Notes under the pieces: generated by a model
Told to the model about the DNA's origin: nothing
What the model saw: the letters and a program-made list of their open reading frames with translations, nothing else
Databases searched by the model: none
Origin: Paramecium sonneborni
Taxonomy: Eukaryota; Ciliophora; Oligohymenophorea; Peniculida; Parameciidae
Direction of reading: 5' to 3'
Length of the DNA: 64,000 bases
Assembly (NCBI GenBank): GCA_905182985.1
Contig: CAJJDN010000052.1
Coordinates: 90,163 to 154,162 of the forward strand
Shown here: piece by piece, positions 1 through 11,431 of the stretch
Position numbering within the stretch: position 1 is the stretch's first letter
Layout: each line of letters opens with the position of its first letter
Position numbers and translations under genes: made by a program

Positions 1-3000
1 ATCTGTAGATTCTTCTCCTAAAATTACTGTTATATTTAATTTATCATTTAATTTATCATCTGTATCAGATCTACTAACAGGTTATTCATTATAAAATTCC
101 ATTTTCATTTCATTAATCAACTCTTTAACTTCTTTCACTTTCTCTTCCAAATTATCTTCATCCAAAAATTCTTCTAACTTTTTCCTTTCCATAACTATTT
201 TATTTATTACATTTTATATTTTCACTATTAAATTATTATCATCAGATTGAGGATATTAATAGTATGTACTTTTTAAATCTTAAACCTACAAATAAAAATT
301 TGTTTTAAATTGAAATACTATGTCTAATAAACTTAAATCAACTAAAGGTCTTGAAAATTATCCTAATGAAGGATATAAATTGCATTCATCCATTAATCTT
401 ATTGTAATCTTTGAAAGTTTGAAAATCAATGCAACTTAATTCTATTACTTTTTTCCTTATTACTGCTACCTTTTTTTCCTCTAAGTCTTTTAACTTTAAA
501 TTTCATATTAAGTTTACATAACCTTTAATAAAAATAAATAGTGTTTTCTCAAAATATTAAGTTGAATATCTGTAATTTTTATTCTTATTTCCTACGTTCT
601 ATTAAGCACTATATTAGGAAATAAATTCTCATATTCACTCACTAACATCGGTGTCTAAATCCTTAAAACACCAGAAAAAGGGTTTGAAATATATTATAAA
701 TCTGCTGTACTTTTTATCTATATTCTCATTGTGTCTGCAGATACTACAATTATTTACCACCACAAACAATCCAATTTTTAAACTGCTTGAATCTATTTCT
801 TATTAGCTCTAATAGAAGTTTCATTAAATTTATTCATTTCCTTACTTGCATCCAACTCAAAACTCACTGTTTTTATTTGAAGTTCAAATGATTCATTTAT
901 GTTTCCTGCTGGTTTTATAAGTATCTTGGGATTCTCAAGTAAGATTTTAATTTTAAAAAATGAAGGTGATTTTAGCTTTTATGTGATAAGTTCTAAATCT
1001 TATTCATTCTCCTCCTTACTCGCCTATTTTTTCTTCTAGGAAATTTCAAATAAACTTAAAACTTTAATAATAGTTGCATGTAAATAATCTATAAAACAAT
1101 CTCTTACAATTAAATGAAGATCATCTGAAACATCATCATTATTAGATGGAATTTTAAATTTAGAATATTTAAATTAAACCATTTATTTTTCAATTTATTA
1201 CTTATTTGAAAATATAGTTAAACCAGGGATTCCAATATTTTTTTTGTTTTTTTCTTCTTTTGTTTTATTTCTTTCTTTTTATTTTTTTTAACCTAAAAAC
1301 ATATGTCTATTTCCTTATATTGACTTAAGATCAATAATTTCAATTTTTTAAATATGTCCTTCTATAAAATATTCATCATCATTAATGGTTAATACTGCAC
1401 TAATTTAATTAACTTGAATTTATAGAAATTCATTTGGTTTTTCTTTATCTTTTTCTTTTTCTAAGATAATTACAATCAATTTAATATCTTAAGTTAAAAT
1501 AGAGACCTTATAGATACTCTCTGGTAATTTTTCATTGCTTTCACCTTATTATACATCATGTTAATCTGAATCAGAGACAGAAGATTTCTATAATGTAAAT
1601 GATCTAACACTTTTAATATTAGCCCTTGTAAAATCTTATCTAGTTTACATAAATTTGGTTTCACTAACAGGAATTTGTGTATACTTCATATTTATTGTTT
1701 ATTATGTATTATCTGCAAAATCAGTTAAATCTGTAGTGCTATCTTTGCTCTTTTACAATGAAGGTTTAACCATAAATAAATTAATTTTAGTAAGAAAAGA
1801 TTCTAAATAATGAGCTTCTAAGGATGAAAGTTAAGCAACAATATAAGATTAAGGTTAATTAGGTTAATGAGAATCTGTATTACACATTCTTACTCTAATA
1901 GCTCCATGAATTTATTATGCTTCTTCTTCTTTAAAATCTGTAACTTATTTAATTTTTCTTAATAGTTTATTTTCTATTACACTTGGTCTGACTTTAAGTA
2001 TATTTGGAGTATTAGGTTAAGAGTAATGAATTGATCTTAGTATAGATTATCCATGATCTTCAATTGATATTGAATTAATAGTAAATTCTTAATAATTATC
2101 ATTCGTTCCTGAAAGACTCAATAATTTGATTTAATCAAAAGTTATTAAGATTTCTGATTATTAATTATATTTTAATTCTATTTAAAACCTTTTAATTTGA
2201 AATCTATATTTAGTTAACAATTCATTATTTTATTTAGGCATTTGTTTGACAGTTTATTCAAAGTCTTTTTTTCCCTTATCATTTTATTAAGGTACTGTAT
2301 TATCTTATACAATTTTAAGATTAGTTGTTTTTGTTTTAATATCATGAATTTTCTATTAGATAAATTTAAACCATCTATTCTTTTCTTATAGAGTTTTTGC
2401 TTAGAAATACATAATTTCTTTTTTGGATTTAATCTTGAATGAATTTAATACTCCAATATCTTATTATGCTTCAGAAACAACTACATCTCTTAATCCAACA
2501 TATTGATTATAATCTATATCACTCTCATTCTGATATAAGTATATATACCATCCAGATAATACAGCATAATAAGAAGACCAAGATCTAAGAAATTTGCCTC
2601 TTTTTCTTAGAATTCCTTTACATGAACTATATTTTATTAATTTAGATTTCTCTTATTGTAATATACTACTCAAAGATTGATCGGCACTTAAATCATTTAT
2701 GGTTTACATTAATTTTTAAAATGTATATGGTACCTCTGGATTTATTGAAGCTGTCAAAGATGGCAATTCAAAGTTTATCTTAGTTTGAGGAAGATTTGCT
2801 TATGAACTTTTTTTAAAATATAAATTTAACTCCATTGAAAAATCTTCTAATACATCATATTTTTTTGATCTCATCCTCAAAGTGTTATTCAATATTTCCT
2901 ATCCTCTTTAAGTTTAACTCAATTTTTAATAATTATAAAAGTAATGAATTGATGAAAAATATTATAATTAAACTGATTTTAATTTCATCACATAATTATC

Positions 3001-5394
3001 ATAATTCTAAGATTTATGATGTTTTTTATGATGTATTTACTATTAATTAAATTATTATGGTTATTACAATTACTATAATGAAGTTGATTTCTCTAAAGGA
3101 TTAATTGAATTAACATTTGCAAAATTAAATTAACTAACTAATTAATTTTTCTCATTGTGAACTGTTAATAAAGGTTATTCTACAATTCTTGATTTTCCTA
3201 CACTTTCTCCACTTACACCTAATCTTTTGTAATGATCAGAACCCAATTTAATAAAACCTGGAACTTGTCTATCATCTACAGTAATTATTTCTAAATCTCC
3301 TAACTTTAATACCCAACAATCTGAATATAAATCATTTATCTGTTAATTTGGAATGATAACAATTGGTGATTAAATTGTAATATTTATGTAATTTTTTGTT
3401 TACGTTTCTATTTTCTTTTCTGAATCAGGATCTTCTTTTTTCTCTTTCTACTCTTTCTTATTTTTATTTATATTCTCTTTCACCTTACCTTCTTACTATC
3501 TATCATCTTAAGGAGGCATTCTAAAATATGCTATTACTCTTTGCAAAGATGCCACAAATACCATAAATTCAATCTTTTAAACATCCAAGTAAATACTTGT
3601 AAAATAATTGGGTCTAGATAAAGGATGTTTTTCTAATTTGAAATAAATTAGTGGTTTCTCTTAAATATCATAACTTTTTATTTTCTTTACTATTGGTACA
3701 ATGATATCATTCTTTTCTTCAACACTGAACATTTAAACTTCCATATCTTAAATAATTTATTCCAATTCAAAATTATTTCTTCGTTTTTATAAATTGAAAT
3801 CAAAATTCTTCCATAATAATGTGAAGCCTTCTTCCAAATTCTTATGTTTTCTTAGCAATTTTAAACTACCTTTAACTATTGACAATCTAAACTCTAAATA
3901 AACATATGTTTCTTCATCCATAAAAGCTGATGGTTTATAAGCTTTTTCAATCTCTTTTTTAAATGCTTGTTCAATTTAATGGTGTTCTTTCGCTCTCTCA
4001 TATATCTCTAAAGCTTATTTGGCCCACATTTATAATGTTGATATTGAAGTCTTTATCACAATTTATTAGTACTATCTTAATTCTCTTTATTAAGATTTTA
4101 ACAAAGCTGAAGGTGTTGTTTTTCTTTAGAGTGCATTCATTTCAAATTCAAGAAATCTTTTCCTTCTAATTTCAAGAATTTATGCCTTAACAAGATATTA
4201 AAATAAAGATCTGAGATAGAGAGAATTATTTTCCATTTTTAAAAAATCTTATGGTTAAGGTCTCATAATAGTAGTAAGATACTAATCCATTTTTTATTTT
4301 ACACTGTATTGATAGAGATTGAAGATAGATACAAGTTTTAAGATTTCTTTATATTAAGTATGTTTAATTTTGAAATCCATTTCCTGTAATTCAACTTTAA
4401 TTTTGTATTCAGGAACTTTTCTAAAATGCTAATAAGTTTAAACAACATTAGCTACTGCATTAAGACAGAATATATATTTAGAAGATTTAGAGGTTTTGAT
4501 TCCCATAGTCAAATTATCGGGTTCATATACTAATTCTTATTATAATCTGGATTGAATTCTAGCTTACATTTTTTCATCAATTTAATAAACTGTTCTTTAT
4601 TTAAGATCTAAATCAATTTTATCAGGATCTATTTTTTTAATGACTTTTTAAACTTCATAAATTTTATCCTGCTATGTTTTGATAATGTTACTTAAAATTA
4701 AATAATGATCATCTGAATTCCAATACATAGCTAATTTAGATAATTATATTTATTTATTCACAAAAGACAAATCTTTACGTTCATGAATATAGGGATTTGA
4801 TGTCTATGAAATTTTCCATTCAGAATCTACTGTCTATTATGTTATATGATTAATAGTAATGCCCCATGAAAATGAATGTTTACTAATACAATGTTCATAA
4901 CGAAAATGCACATCAGATATTGAAATATAAAGATTATCAACTATTCTTGTTATTTATTTTTAAAAAAAACCTGCCTCTTTTTAATCACGCTCCTGATTAT
5001 CTGTTGTAGTCTCTTACTTTCTGATTTCTTCATCCATAACTTTCTTTATGTAAGCTCTTACTTGAGCTGCTTTTGGCTTATAAGAATTAATCTCTTCCAA
5101 TCCCCACATATCCTCAGAAACAGTTGTGACCAATAAAAAAACACTGTGAATTTTTATTTCAGTTCTCTATGTGGTCAATTTGTTCCAAGGAAGGTTTATT
5201 TCAATTCTCTGTATTGAACTATAGACTAATTCAATTGGCAATTGTAAAGCTTCAAGAGCCTCTTTCTTTATTGAAACATTTTCAATAACCAAATTGCCTT
5301 TCAAAAAAGACAAATTTATTTGTTTCTTGTCAAGTCCATCTATAAATCGTCCAAATATTGCTAACAATACTTTCTAAATAAGACCTTCAAACAT
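1..5394 (-). CDS. VPS13-family lipid-transfer protein, 5' part (runs off left edge)
   Basis: VPS13 proteins are very long bridge-like channels that move lipids in bulk between organelles at membrane contact sites. The start codon is at 5392-5394. The N-terminus reads MFEGLIQKVLLAIFGRFIDG and continues into VIENVSIKKEAL and RIEINLPWNKL, the Chorein/VPS13 N-terminal signature (compare MFEG...GNLVLKNLxLK...IxIPWxxL). About 180 residues in, LYISISDVHFRYEH matches the conserved segment with IHVRYED. The frame uses many TAA/TAG glutamines. Coding-like sequence in the same orientation continues to base 1, so at most about 1,790 aa of a normally 3,000-aa-plus protein are present. I did not resolve each intron and cannot exclude that the far left belongs to a different gene. 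Confidence 0.82.
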
Positions 5395-5727
5395 TTAATA
5401 TATATTAATTCATAAACAACTTATTAATCTCACACTTTTCTCAATTAATCCAAGTTCTTAAATCTCATTCTCTTTATTTTCTCACTCTAATTTTTACTAA
5501 TTTATTCTAAAATACTACCATTTCTATTTTTAAAAAAAAACTTTCTTATTTTCGAACCATTAATTATATTTATCTACATTTCTTATTACTTCAAAGTTTC
5601 AAAACAAGATTACTTTTTATGTTCCATCTCTCTAATAATTTAATCTAACAATCTGGCATTTATAAATTTCGAATTAATTCTACTTAGTACAAATCTCTTT
5701 TATAATAATGCACATATATAATTCAAT
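5395..5727. other. Intergenic, no gene seen
   Basis: AT-rich spacer between the start of the VPS13-like gene and the stop of the next minus-strand gene. It must hold the VPS13 promoter. I see no conserved coding frame. The proximal duplicated block begins inside it at 5688. Confidence 0.6.
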
Positions 5728-6436
5728 TCAACGTTTTATTTTCTTAGATAAGGATCTTTTAGCTTTATCCATCTCTTGTAACACTCTCTACATATTTTCA
5801 CGATGTTCTAGTTTATCTATATTCACAATTTCCATCACATGAACTTAAAATCTATTGTTAGTTTCAGCTATCATCTCTACTTCATTTGATAAATTATTCA
5901 ATCTATCATCTAATGTCTTCAATAGTTATTAAACTGCTCCAAAATCACTCTCTTATCCCTCATTGCTTTTCCTCTTTTGATTCCTTTTATTTATCTAATC
6001 ACTCTTCTCCAGATTAGCTGTGAGTTAGGAAAGTATTTTCTCACTTTACTAAAGTACATTAGTTAATTAGTTATTTAATTAAGTATTTTAATCAATTAAT
6101 GGTTTAATGGCTTTTTCTTGTTCATTAATTACATTTTAAAAGTCATTAAATTTTACTATCATCATTTATTGTAGTTATTCTAAGATCCTATAAACTTCCG
6201 ATATTTGGGGTACTTACTATTCTTAATAGAAGGATTCATTTAAATTTTATCTTTTAGTTGAACCAAGAAATTAGCTAATATTCTCCTTTTCATATTAGGT
6301 TTAAGAAAAGGATTTTGTTTGTTGGGCTTACAATTAACTAAATAACTTTAGTTTCTTACTTATGAAAAGATATTCCTAATGGTTATGGCTACTATTATTA
6401 TGGTTATTGACCTCTTCTGAAAGCTTATGAAAACAT
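5728..6436 (-). CDS. Small coiled-coil protein with FG/PQ-rich head, nucleoporin-like (proximal assembly copy)
   Basis: The start MFSQAFRRGQQPQQQQPQP is followed by GISF and then a 22-nt intron at 6338-6359. After splicing the frame runs about 170 residues of heptad-like coiled coil (segments such as VYRILEQLQQMMIV and LLKTLDDRLNNLSNEVEMI) to a basic tail ending KRSLSKKIKR and TGA. Total 228 aa; 709 bp minus 22 is divisible by three. A short Q/P/FG-type head plus a coiled coil recalls the Nup62/Nup58/Nup54 central-channel nucleoporins, but there are few FG repeats, so this is a suggestion. The gene is repeated intact at 7064-7772 because of the assembly duplication, and probably only one exists. 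It is divergent from eIF2-gamma with about 280 bp between the starts. Confidence 0.75.
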
Positions 6437-6716
6437 TTTTACTTCAAAAATTAAATTAAAAATTATTTCTATTTAAAATTTGATAAACAAAGCTGATTTC
6501 GAAGTTTATTTCAGACTAGATATTTAGTCATAAAAAATGGTTAAAACTAGAGTGAAGGATTATGAATCTTATTAAGAAAATATTGTACACCGAATAGAGA
6601 TAACAATAATAAAGATTGAAAAGATTAGGTAGAAAAATATAAAGAAAAGTTGAAATTGAAATAATGATTAATATATTGTATAAATAATTTTAATTTTAAT
6701 ATTAAAGAATTAATTC

Positions 6717-7022
6717 ATGGAAACTTTTTAAAGAGGACCACAACGTTTAACAGAAAATGAAGTTGACAAATTGATGAAATGCTAACCACATCTTGTGAAA
6801 TAAACTTATGATCAAATAGCAAATCTAACTCCAAATTCACAAGAAGTAATAAGTAGATAAGCTACAATTAATGTTGGTACAATAGGACATGTTGCTCATG
6901 GAAAATCAACATTAGTGAGATCTATAACAACAATAAAGTATTTGATATGGTAATACTTAAAAGTACAGTGCGTTTTAGATAAGAGAGAGTCAGAAACATT
7001 ACAATTAGATTAGGTTATGCAA
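6717..7022 (+). other. Truncated 5' copy of the eIF2-gamma gene (assembly duplicate)
   Basis: The first 306 bases of the eIF2-gamma gene are present here, including the ATG, the GTP-binding loop and the first intron, and then stop at the N at 7023. The same bases recur at 8053-8358 and continue into the full gene. I regard this as a contig end and not a real truncated gene. Confidence 0.9.
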
Positions 7023-7023
7023 N
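7023..7023. other. Assembly gap (single N)
   Basis: A single ambiguous base at the junction of duplicate A. A one-base gap usually marks contigs whose estimated distance was zero or negative, meaning they overlap. Confidence 0.95.
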
Positions 7024-8358
7024 TACAAATCTCTTTTATAATAATGCACATATATAATTCAATTCAACGTTTTATTTTCTTAGATAAGGATCTTTTAGCT
7101 TTATCCATCTCTTGTAACACTCTCTACATATTTTCACGATGTTCTAGTTTATCTATATTCACAATTTCCATCACATGAACTTAAAATCTATTGTTAGTTT
7201 CAGCTATCATCTCTACTTCATTTGATAAATTATTCAATCTATCATCTAATGTCTTCAATAGTTATTAAACTGCTCCAAAATCACTCTCTTATCCCTCATT
7301 GCTTTTCCTCTTTTGATTCCTTTTATTTATCTAATCACTCTTCTCCAGATTAGCTGTGAGTTAGGAAAGTATTTTCTCACTTTACTAAAGTACATTAGTT
7401 AATTAGTTATTTAATTAAGTATTTTAATCAATTAATGGTTTAATGGCTTTTTCTTGTTCATTAATTACATTTTAAAAGTCATTAAATTTTACTATCATCA
7501 TTTATTGTAGTTATTCTAAGATCCTATAAACTTCCGATATTTGGGGTACTTACTATTCTTAATAGAAGGATTCATTTAAATTTTATCTTTTAGTTGAACC
7601 AAGAAATTAGCTAATATTCTCCTTTTCATATTAGGTTTAAGAAAAGGATTTTGTTTGTTGGGCTTACAATTAACTAAATAACTTTAGTTTCTTACTTATG
7701 AAAAGATATTCCTAATGGTTATGGCTACTATTATTATGGTTATTGACCTCTTCTGAAAGCTTATGAAAACATTTTTACTTCAAAAATTAAATTAAAAATT
7801 ATTTCTATTTAAAATTTGATAAACAAAGCTGATTTCGAAGTTTATTTCAGACTAGATATTTAGTCATAAAAAATGGTTAAAACTAGAGTGAAGGATTATG
7901 AATCTTATTAAGAAAATATTGTACACCGAATAGAGATAACAATAATAAAGATTGAAAAGATTAGGTAGAAAAATATAAAGAAAAGTTGAAATTGAAATAA
8001 TGATTAATATATTGTATAAATAATTTTAATTTTAATATTAAAGAATTAATTCATGGAAACTTTTTAAAGAGGACCACAACGTTTAACAGAAAATGAAGTT
8101 GACAAATTGATGAAATGCTAACCACATCTTGTGAAATAAACTTATGATCAAATAGCAAATCTAACTCCAAATTCACAAGAAGTAATAAGTAGATAAGCTA
8201 CAATTAATGTTGGTACAATAGGACATGTTGCTCATGGAAAATCAACATTAGTGAGATCTATAACAACAATAAAGTATTTGATATGGTAATACTTAAAAGT
8301 ACAGTGCGTTTTAGATAAGAGAGAGTCAGAAACATTACAATTAGATTAGGTTATGCAA
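7024..8358. repeat. Direct duplicate A, distal copy
   Basis: Second copy of 5688-7022. Here the sequence runs on without a break into the rest of the eIF2-gamma gene, so this copy is the one in true context on its right side. Confidence 0.95.
7064..7772 (-). CDS. Nucleoporin-like small coiled-coil protein (distal assembly copy)
   Basis: Repeat of the gene at 5728-6436, with the same 22-nt intron and 228 aa. In this copy the divergent neighbour is the complete eIF2-gamma gene (ATG at 8053), which is the natural arrangement. Treat the two copies as one locus unless read depth shows two. Confidence 0.72.
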
Positions 8359-9613
8359 ATGCTAAAATTTTTAAATGTCCAAAATGTCCTGAGCCTTAAT
8401 GTTATCAATCCTTTTCAAGCAAGAAATAAGATAATGCTTAATGTGGTTTATGCAAAGAAGTGATGAATCTAGTAAGACACATATCTTTTGTGGATTGTCC
8501 AGGACATGATATATTAATGTCTACAATGTTAACAGGTGCTGCTGTTATGGATTGTGCATTACTTATTGTAGCTGCAAATATGCCTTGTCCTTAACCATAA
8601 ACATAAGAACATTTAGTTGCTTTAGTCATCACTAAATTAAAATATGTCATTGTCATTTAAAATAAAGTTGATATTATCTTTAGAGATCAACAAGTAATTT
8701 AATTAATAATGAAGCAAGGCTGCTCTAAGAAATTATGAAGAAATTACAAAGTTTATCAAAGGAACAATTGCTGAAGATTCTCCAATTATACCAGTTTCTG
8801 CATAATTGGAATACAATATTGATTGTGTTTTATAATAAATATGCAACTTTTTCCCCATTCCTGATAGATAATTACAAGTACCACCAAAAATGATTATTAT
8901 TAGGTAATCTATATAAATCATTAATTATTTTAATAGATCTTTTGATGTGAACAAACCTGGTGAAAAACCTGAAAATCTATAAGGAGGCGTAGTTGGAGGT
9001 TCAATTCTATAGGGAATACTTTCAGTTGGAGATGAAGTTGAAATTAGACCTGGAAGATAATCAAAAAATGGAAATCAAACAACCTGGCATCCAATTACCA
9101 CTAGAGTTGTTTCACTCTATGCTGAATAAAATGAATTAATATATGCTGTTCCAGGTGGTCTTATTGGAGTTGGATTATTAATTGATCCATCTCTTACTCG
9201 TAATGATAATCTTGTAGGATGTGTTTTAGGACTTCCTAAATAATTACCTGAACTCTATAGAGAATTAGAAGTACGTGTTTTTAGTTATCATTTATTTAGA
9301 TCAATTATTATTTAATGGTCTCTGTAGTTGGTGCACAATAATAAGATGGTAAAACTTAAAAGATTGCTAAAATTTAATAAGACGAAATGTTGAAATTTAA
9401 TGTATTATCCAATGAAACACCAGGTAGAGTTATGATGGTTAAGGATGATGTAAAAATATTCTTAATCTATCTTAGAAAATTATGAGAGTTGCTCTCAATA
9501 ACCCAGTATGTACTGGTTTGTAAGAGAAAGTTGCATTCAGTAGAAGATTAAATAATAAATTTAGATTGATTGGTTGGGGTATTATTACAGATGGAAAAAC
9601 AATCACATTATGA
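8053..9613 (+). CDS. EIF2S3: Translation initiation factor eIF2 subunit gamma
   Basis: This GTPase is the core of eIF2, which carries initiator Met-tRNA to the 40S ribosome. The spliced product is 473 aa, normal for the family. Visible motifs: P-loop GHVAHGKST, switch region [15 protein letters not shown], a zinc-knuckle stretch with two CxxC pairs (CPKC and CGLC), G3 FVDCPGHD, G4 NKVD, then [28 protein letters not shown] and the C-terminal [12 protein letters not shown]. Five introns lie at 8274-8299, 8694-8718, 8904-8936, 9271-9299 and 9450-9475 (25-33 nt). Without them the frame breaks, and with them 1,422 coding bases result. Its stop is 40 bp from the stop of a convergent gene. Duplicated fragments of its 5' and 3' ends lie on either side because of the assembly overlaps. 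Confidence 0.97.
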
Positions 9614-10000
9614 AATGTAAAAAAATAATAATAACATATATTTAACATTCCATTCAAACTCCTGTTATTATATTATAATTTCGTTATTAATCATCTTTCA
9701 CTAAAGATCTTCCCATTTTAGGTATATTCTCTATAAAAAGTTTCTATTAAGAATCACTATTTTGCATTCCTTTTTATTTTTTTTAATTGCTAAATTATTA
9801 TGAAAGTTGCTGCTTATCGATTATTTGTTAATTTCTTGTCGTTTTACGAACCTTTCCTTATAATTCTCTTGCTGTATTTGGATTACTCTTTGAAATATCA
9901 CATGAAAGTTATTTTTCATTCTAAATTATTTAAGGTATTTCTTTCTATTATTAAATGATCAATAAAGATTGATAATTGTTAAGTAACTTATGCGTTTTTG
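8906..10000. repeat. Direct duplicate B, proximal copy (1,095 bp)
   Basis: Matches 10079-11173 (offset 1,173), separated by 78 Ns. It starts two bases inside the third intron of eIF2-gamma and ends inside the next gene. Same unmerged-contig pattern as duplicate A. Confidence 0.95.
9654..10000 (-). other. Truncated copy of the 186-aa unknown gene (assembly duplicate)
   Basis: Holds the 3' part of the gene found complete at 10827-11387, with the same TGA (9654-9656) and C-terminus. The 5' end is cut by the N run, so it is a contig-end duplicate. Confidence 0.9.
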
Positions 10001-10078
10001 NNNNNNNNNNNNNNNNNNNNNNNNNNNNNNNNNNNNNNNNNNNNNNNNNNNNNNNNNNNNNNNNNNNNNNNNNNNNNN
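10001..10078. other. Assembly gap (78 N)
   Basis: Run of 78 Ns between the two copies of duplicate B. Because the flanks overlap by 1,095 bp, the real gap is probably negative and no sequence is missing. Confidence 0.95.
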
Positions 10079-10786
10079 AATCTATATAAATCATTAATTA
10101 TTTTAATAGATCTTTTGATGTGAACAAACCTGGTGAAAAACCTGAAAATCTATAAGGAGGCGTAGTTGGAGGTTCAATTCTATAGGGAATACTTTCAGTT
10201 GGAGATGAAGTTGAAATTAGACCTGGAAGATAATCAAAAAATGGAAATCAAACAACCTGGCATCCAATTACCACTAGAGTTGTTTCACTCTATGCTGAAT
10301 AAAATGAATTAATATATGCTGTTCCAGGTGGTCTTATTGGAGTTGGATTATTAATTGATCCATCTCTTACTCGTAATGATAATCTTGTAGGATGTGTTTT
10401 AGGACTTCCTAAATAATTACCTGAACTCTATAGAGAATTAGAAGTACGTGTTTTTAGTTATCATTTATTTAGATCAATTATTATTTAATGGTCTCTGTAG
10501 TTGGTGCACAATAATAAGATGGTAAAACTTAAAAGATTGCTAAAATTTAATAAGACGAAATGTTGAAATTTAATGTATTATCCAATGAAACACCAGGTAG
10601 AGTTATGATGGTTAAGGATGATGTAAAAATATTCTTAATCTATCTTAGAAAATTATGAGAGTTGCTCTCAATAACCCAGTATGTACTGGTTTGTAAGAGA
10701 AAGTTGCATTCAGTAGAAGATTAAATAATAAATTTAGATTGATTGGTTGGGGTATTATTACAGATGGAAAAACAATCACATTATGA
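10079..10786 (+). other. Truncated 3' copy of the eIF2-gamma gene (assembly duplicate)
   Basis: Repeats the last exons of eIF2-gamma from within intron 3 to its TGA at 10784-10786. It has no start and no GTPase motifs P-loop to G4. It is explained by the overlap around the 78-N gap. Confidence 0.92.
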
Positions 10787-11173
10787 AATGTAAAAAAATA
10801 ATAATAACATATATTTAACATTCCATTCAAACTCCTGTTATTATATTATAATTTCGTTATTAATCATCTTTCACTAAAGATCTTCCCATTTTAGGTATAT
10901 TCTCTATAAAAAGTTTCTATTAAGAATCACTATTTTGCATTCCTTTTTATTTTTTTTAATTGCTAAATTATTATGAAAGTTGCTGCTTATCGATTATTTG
11001 TTAATTTCTTGTCGTTTTACGAACCTTTCCTTATAATTCTCTTGCTGTATTTGGATTACTCTTTGAAATATCACATGAAAGTTATTTTTCATTCTAAATT
11101 ATTTAAGGTATTTCTTTCTATTATTAAATGATCAATAAAGATTGATAATTGTTAAGTAACTTATGCGTTTTTG
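10079..11173. repeat. Direct duplicate B, distal copy
   Basis: Second copy of 8906-10000. It continues without a break into the 5' end of the minus-strand gene at 10827-11387. Confidence 0.95.
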
Positions 11174-11387
11174 CAATTTTCTCTTCTAAAACTGATGGTT
11201 AATTTATTTTATGAATAGATAAGATAAATTCAATCAATTTTTATGCTAACTCTTTATATTTTTTCTCCTAAGCTATTTATTCTAAATTATCATAGGTTGA
11301 AAATAATTTTTTAAATTCTCTGGAAAGAAAAAAATTTTAATCCAAAAGACAGAAAAGTTCTTGTAATAATTATTACAAATTATCCAT
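10827..11387 (-). CDS. Unrecognised 186-aa polar protein
   Basis: A single uninterrupted frame under the ciliate code: MDNLQQLLQELFCLLDQNFF, then a helical Lys/Glu/Gln-rich body, ending PKMGRSLVKDDQQRN and NIITGV. No signal peptide, membrane segment or catalytic motif is visible, and most of it looks alpha-helical. It is convergent with eIF2-gamma. Its ATG lies only 44 bp from the ATG of the divergent SIN1-like gene, so the two share a promoter. Function unknown. Confidence 0.75.
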
Positions 11388-11431
11388 TTTTGTTAAGTTT
11401 CTAATTAAATAATAAAAAGCAATTAAATTTT
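11388..11431. promoter_or_regulatory. 44-bp divergent promoter between the 186-aa unknown and SIN1-like genes
   Basis: Only 44 AT-rich bases separate two start codons in opposite orientation, so both core promoters and both 5' UTRs must lie here or reach into coding sequence. Inferred from gene positions; no specific motif identified. Confidence 0.6.

Larger units (their letters stand above)
5688..7022. repeat. Direct duplicate A, proximal copy (1,335 bp)
   Basis: This block matches 7024-8358 (offset 1,336). The two copies are separated only by the single N at 7023, and I saw no difference where I compared them. It contains the Nup-like gene, the divergent promoter and the first part of eIF2-gamma. 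Duplicates abutting an N are expected from overlapping contig ends that were not merged. Confidence 0.95.

Noticed and set aside
5688..8358. Recent tandem gene duplication or whole-genome-duplication paralogues
   Set aside because: The copies matched throughout what I compared, introns and intergenic DNA included, and each pair abuts an N. Real paralogues would differ, and the breakpoints would not coincide with gaps four times.
10001..10078. Missing exon or novel sequence hidden in the 78-N gap
   Set aside because: Both flanks already contain the same 1,095 bp, so the gap length is probably not real.
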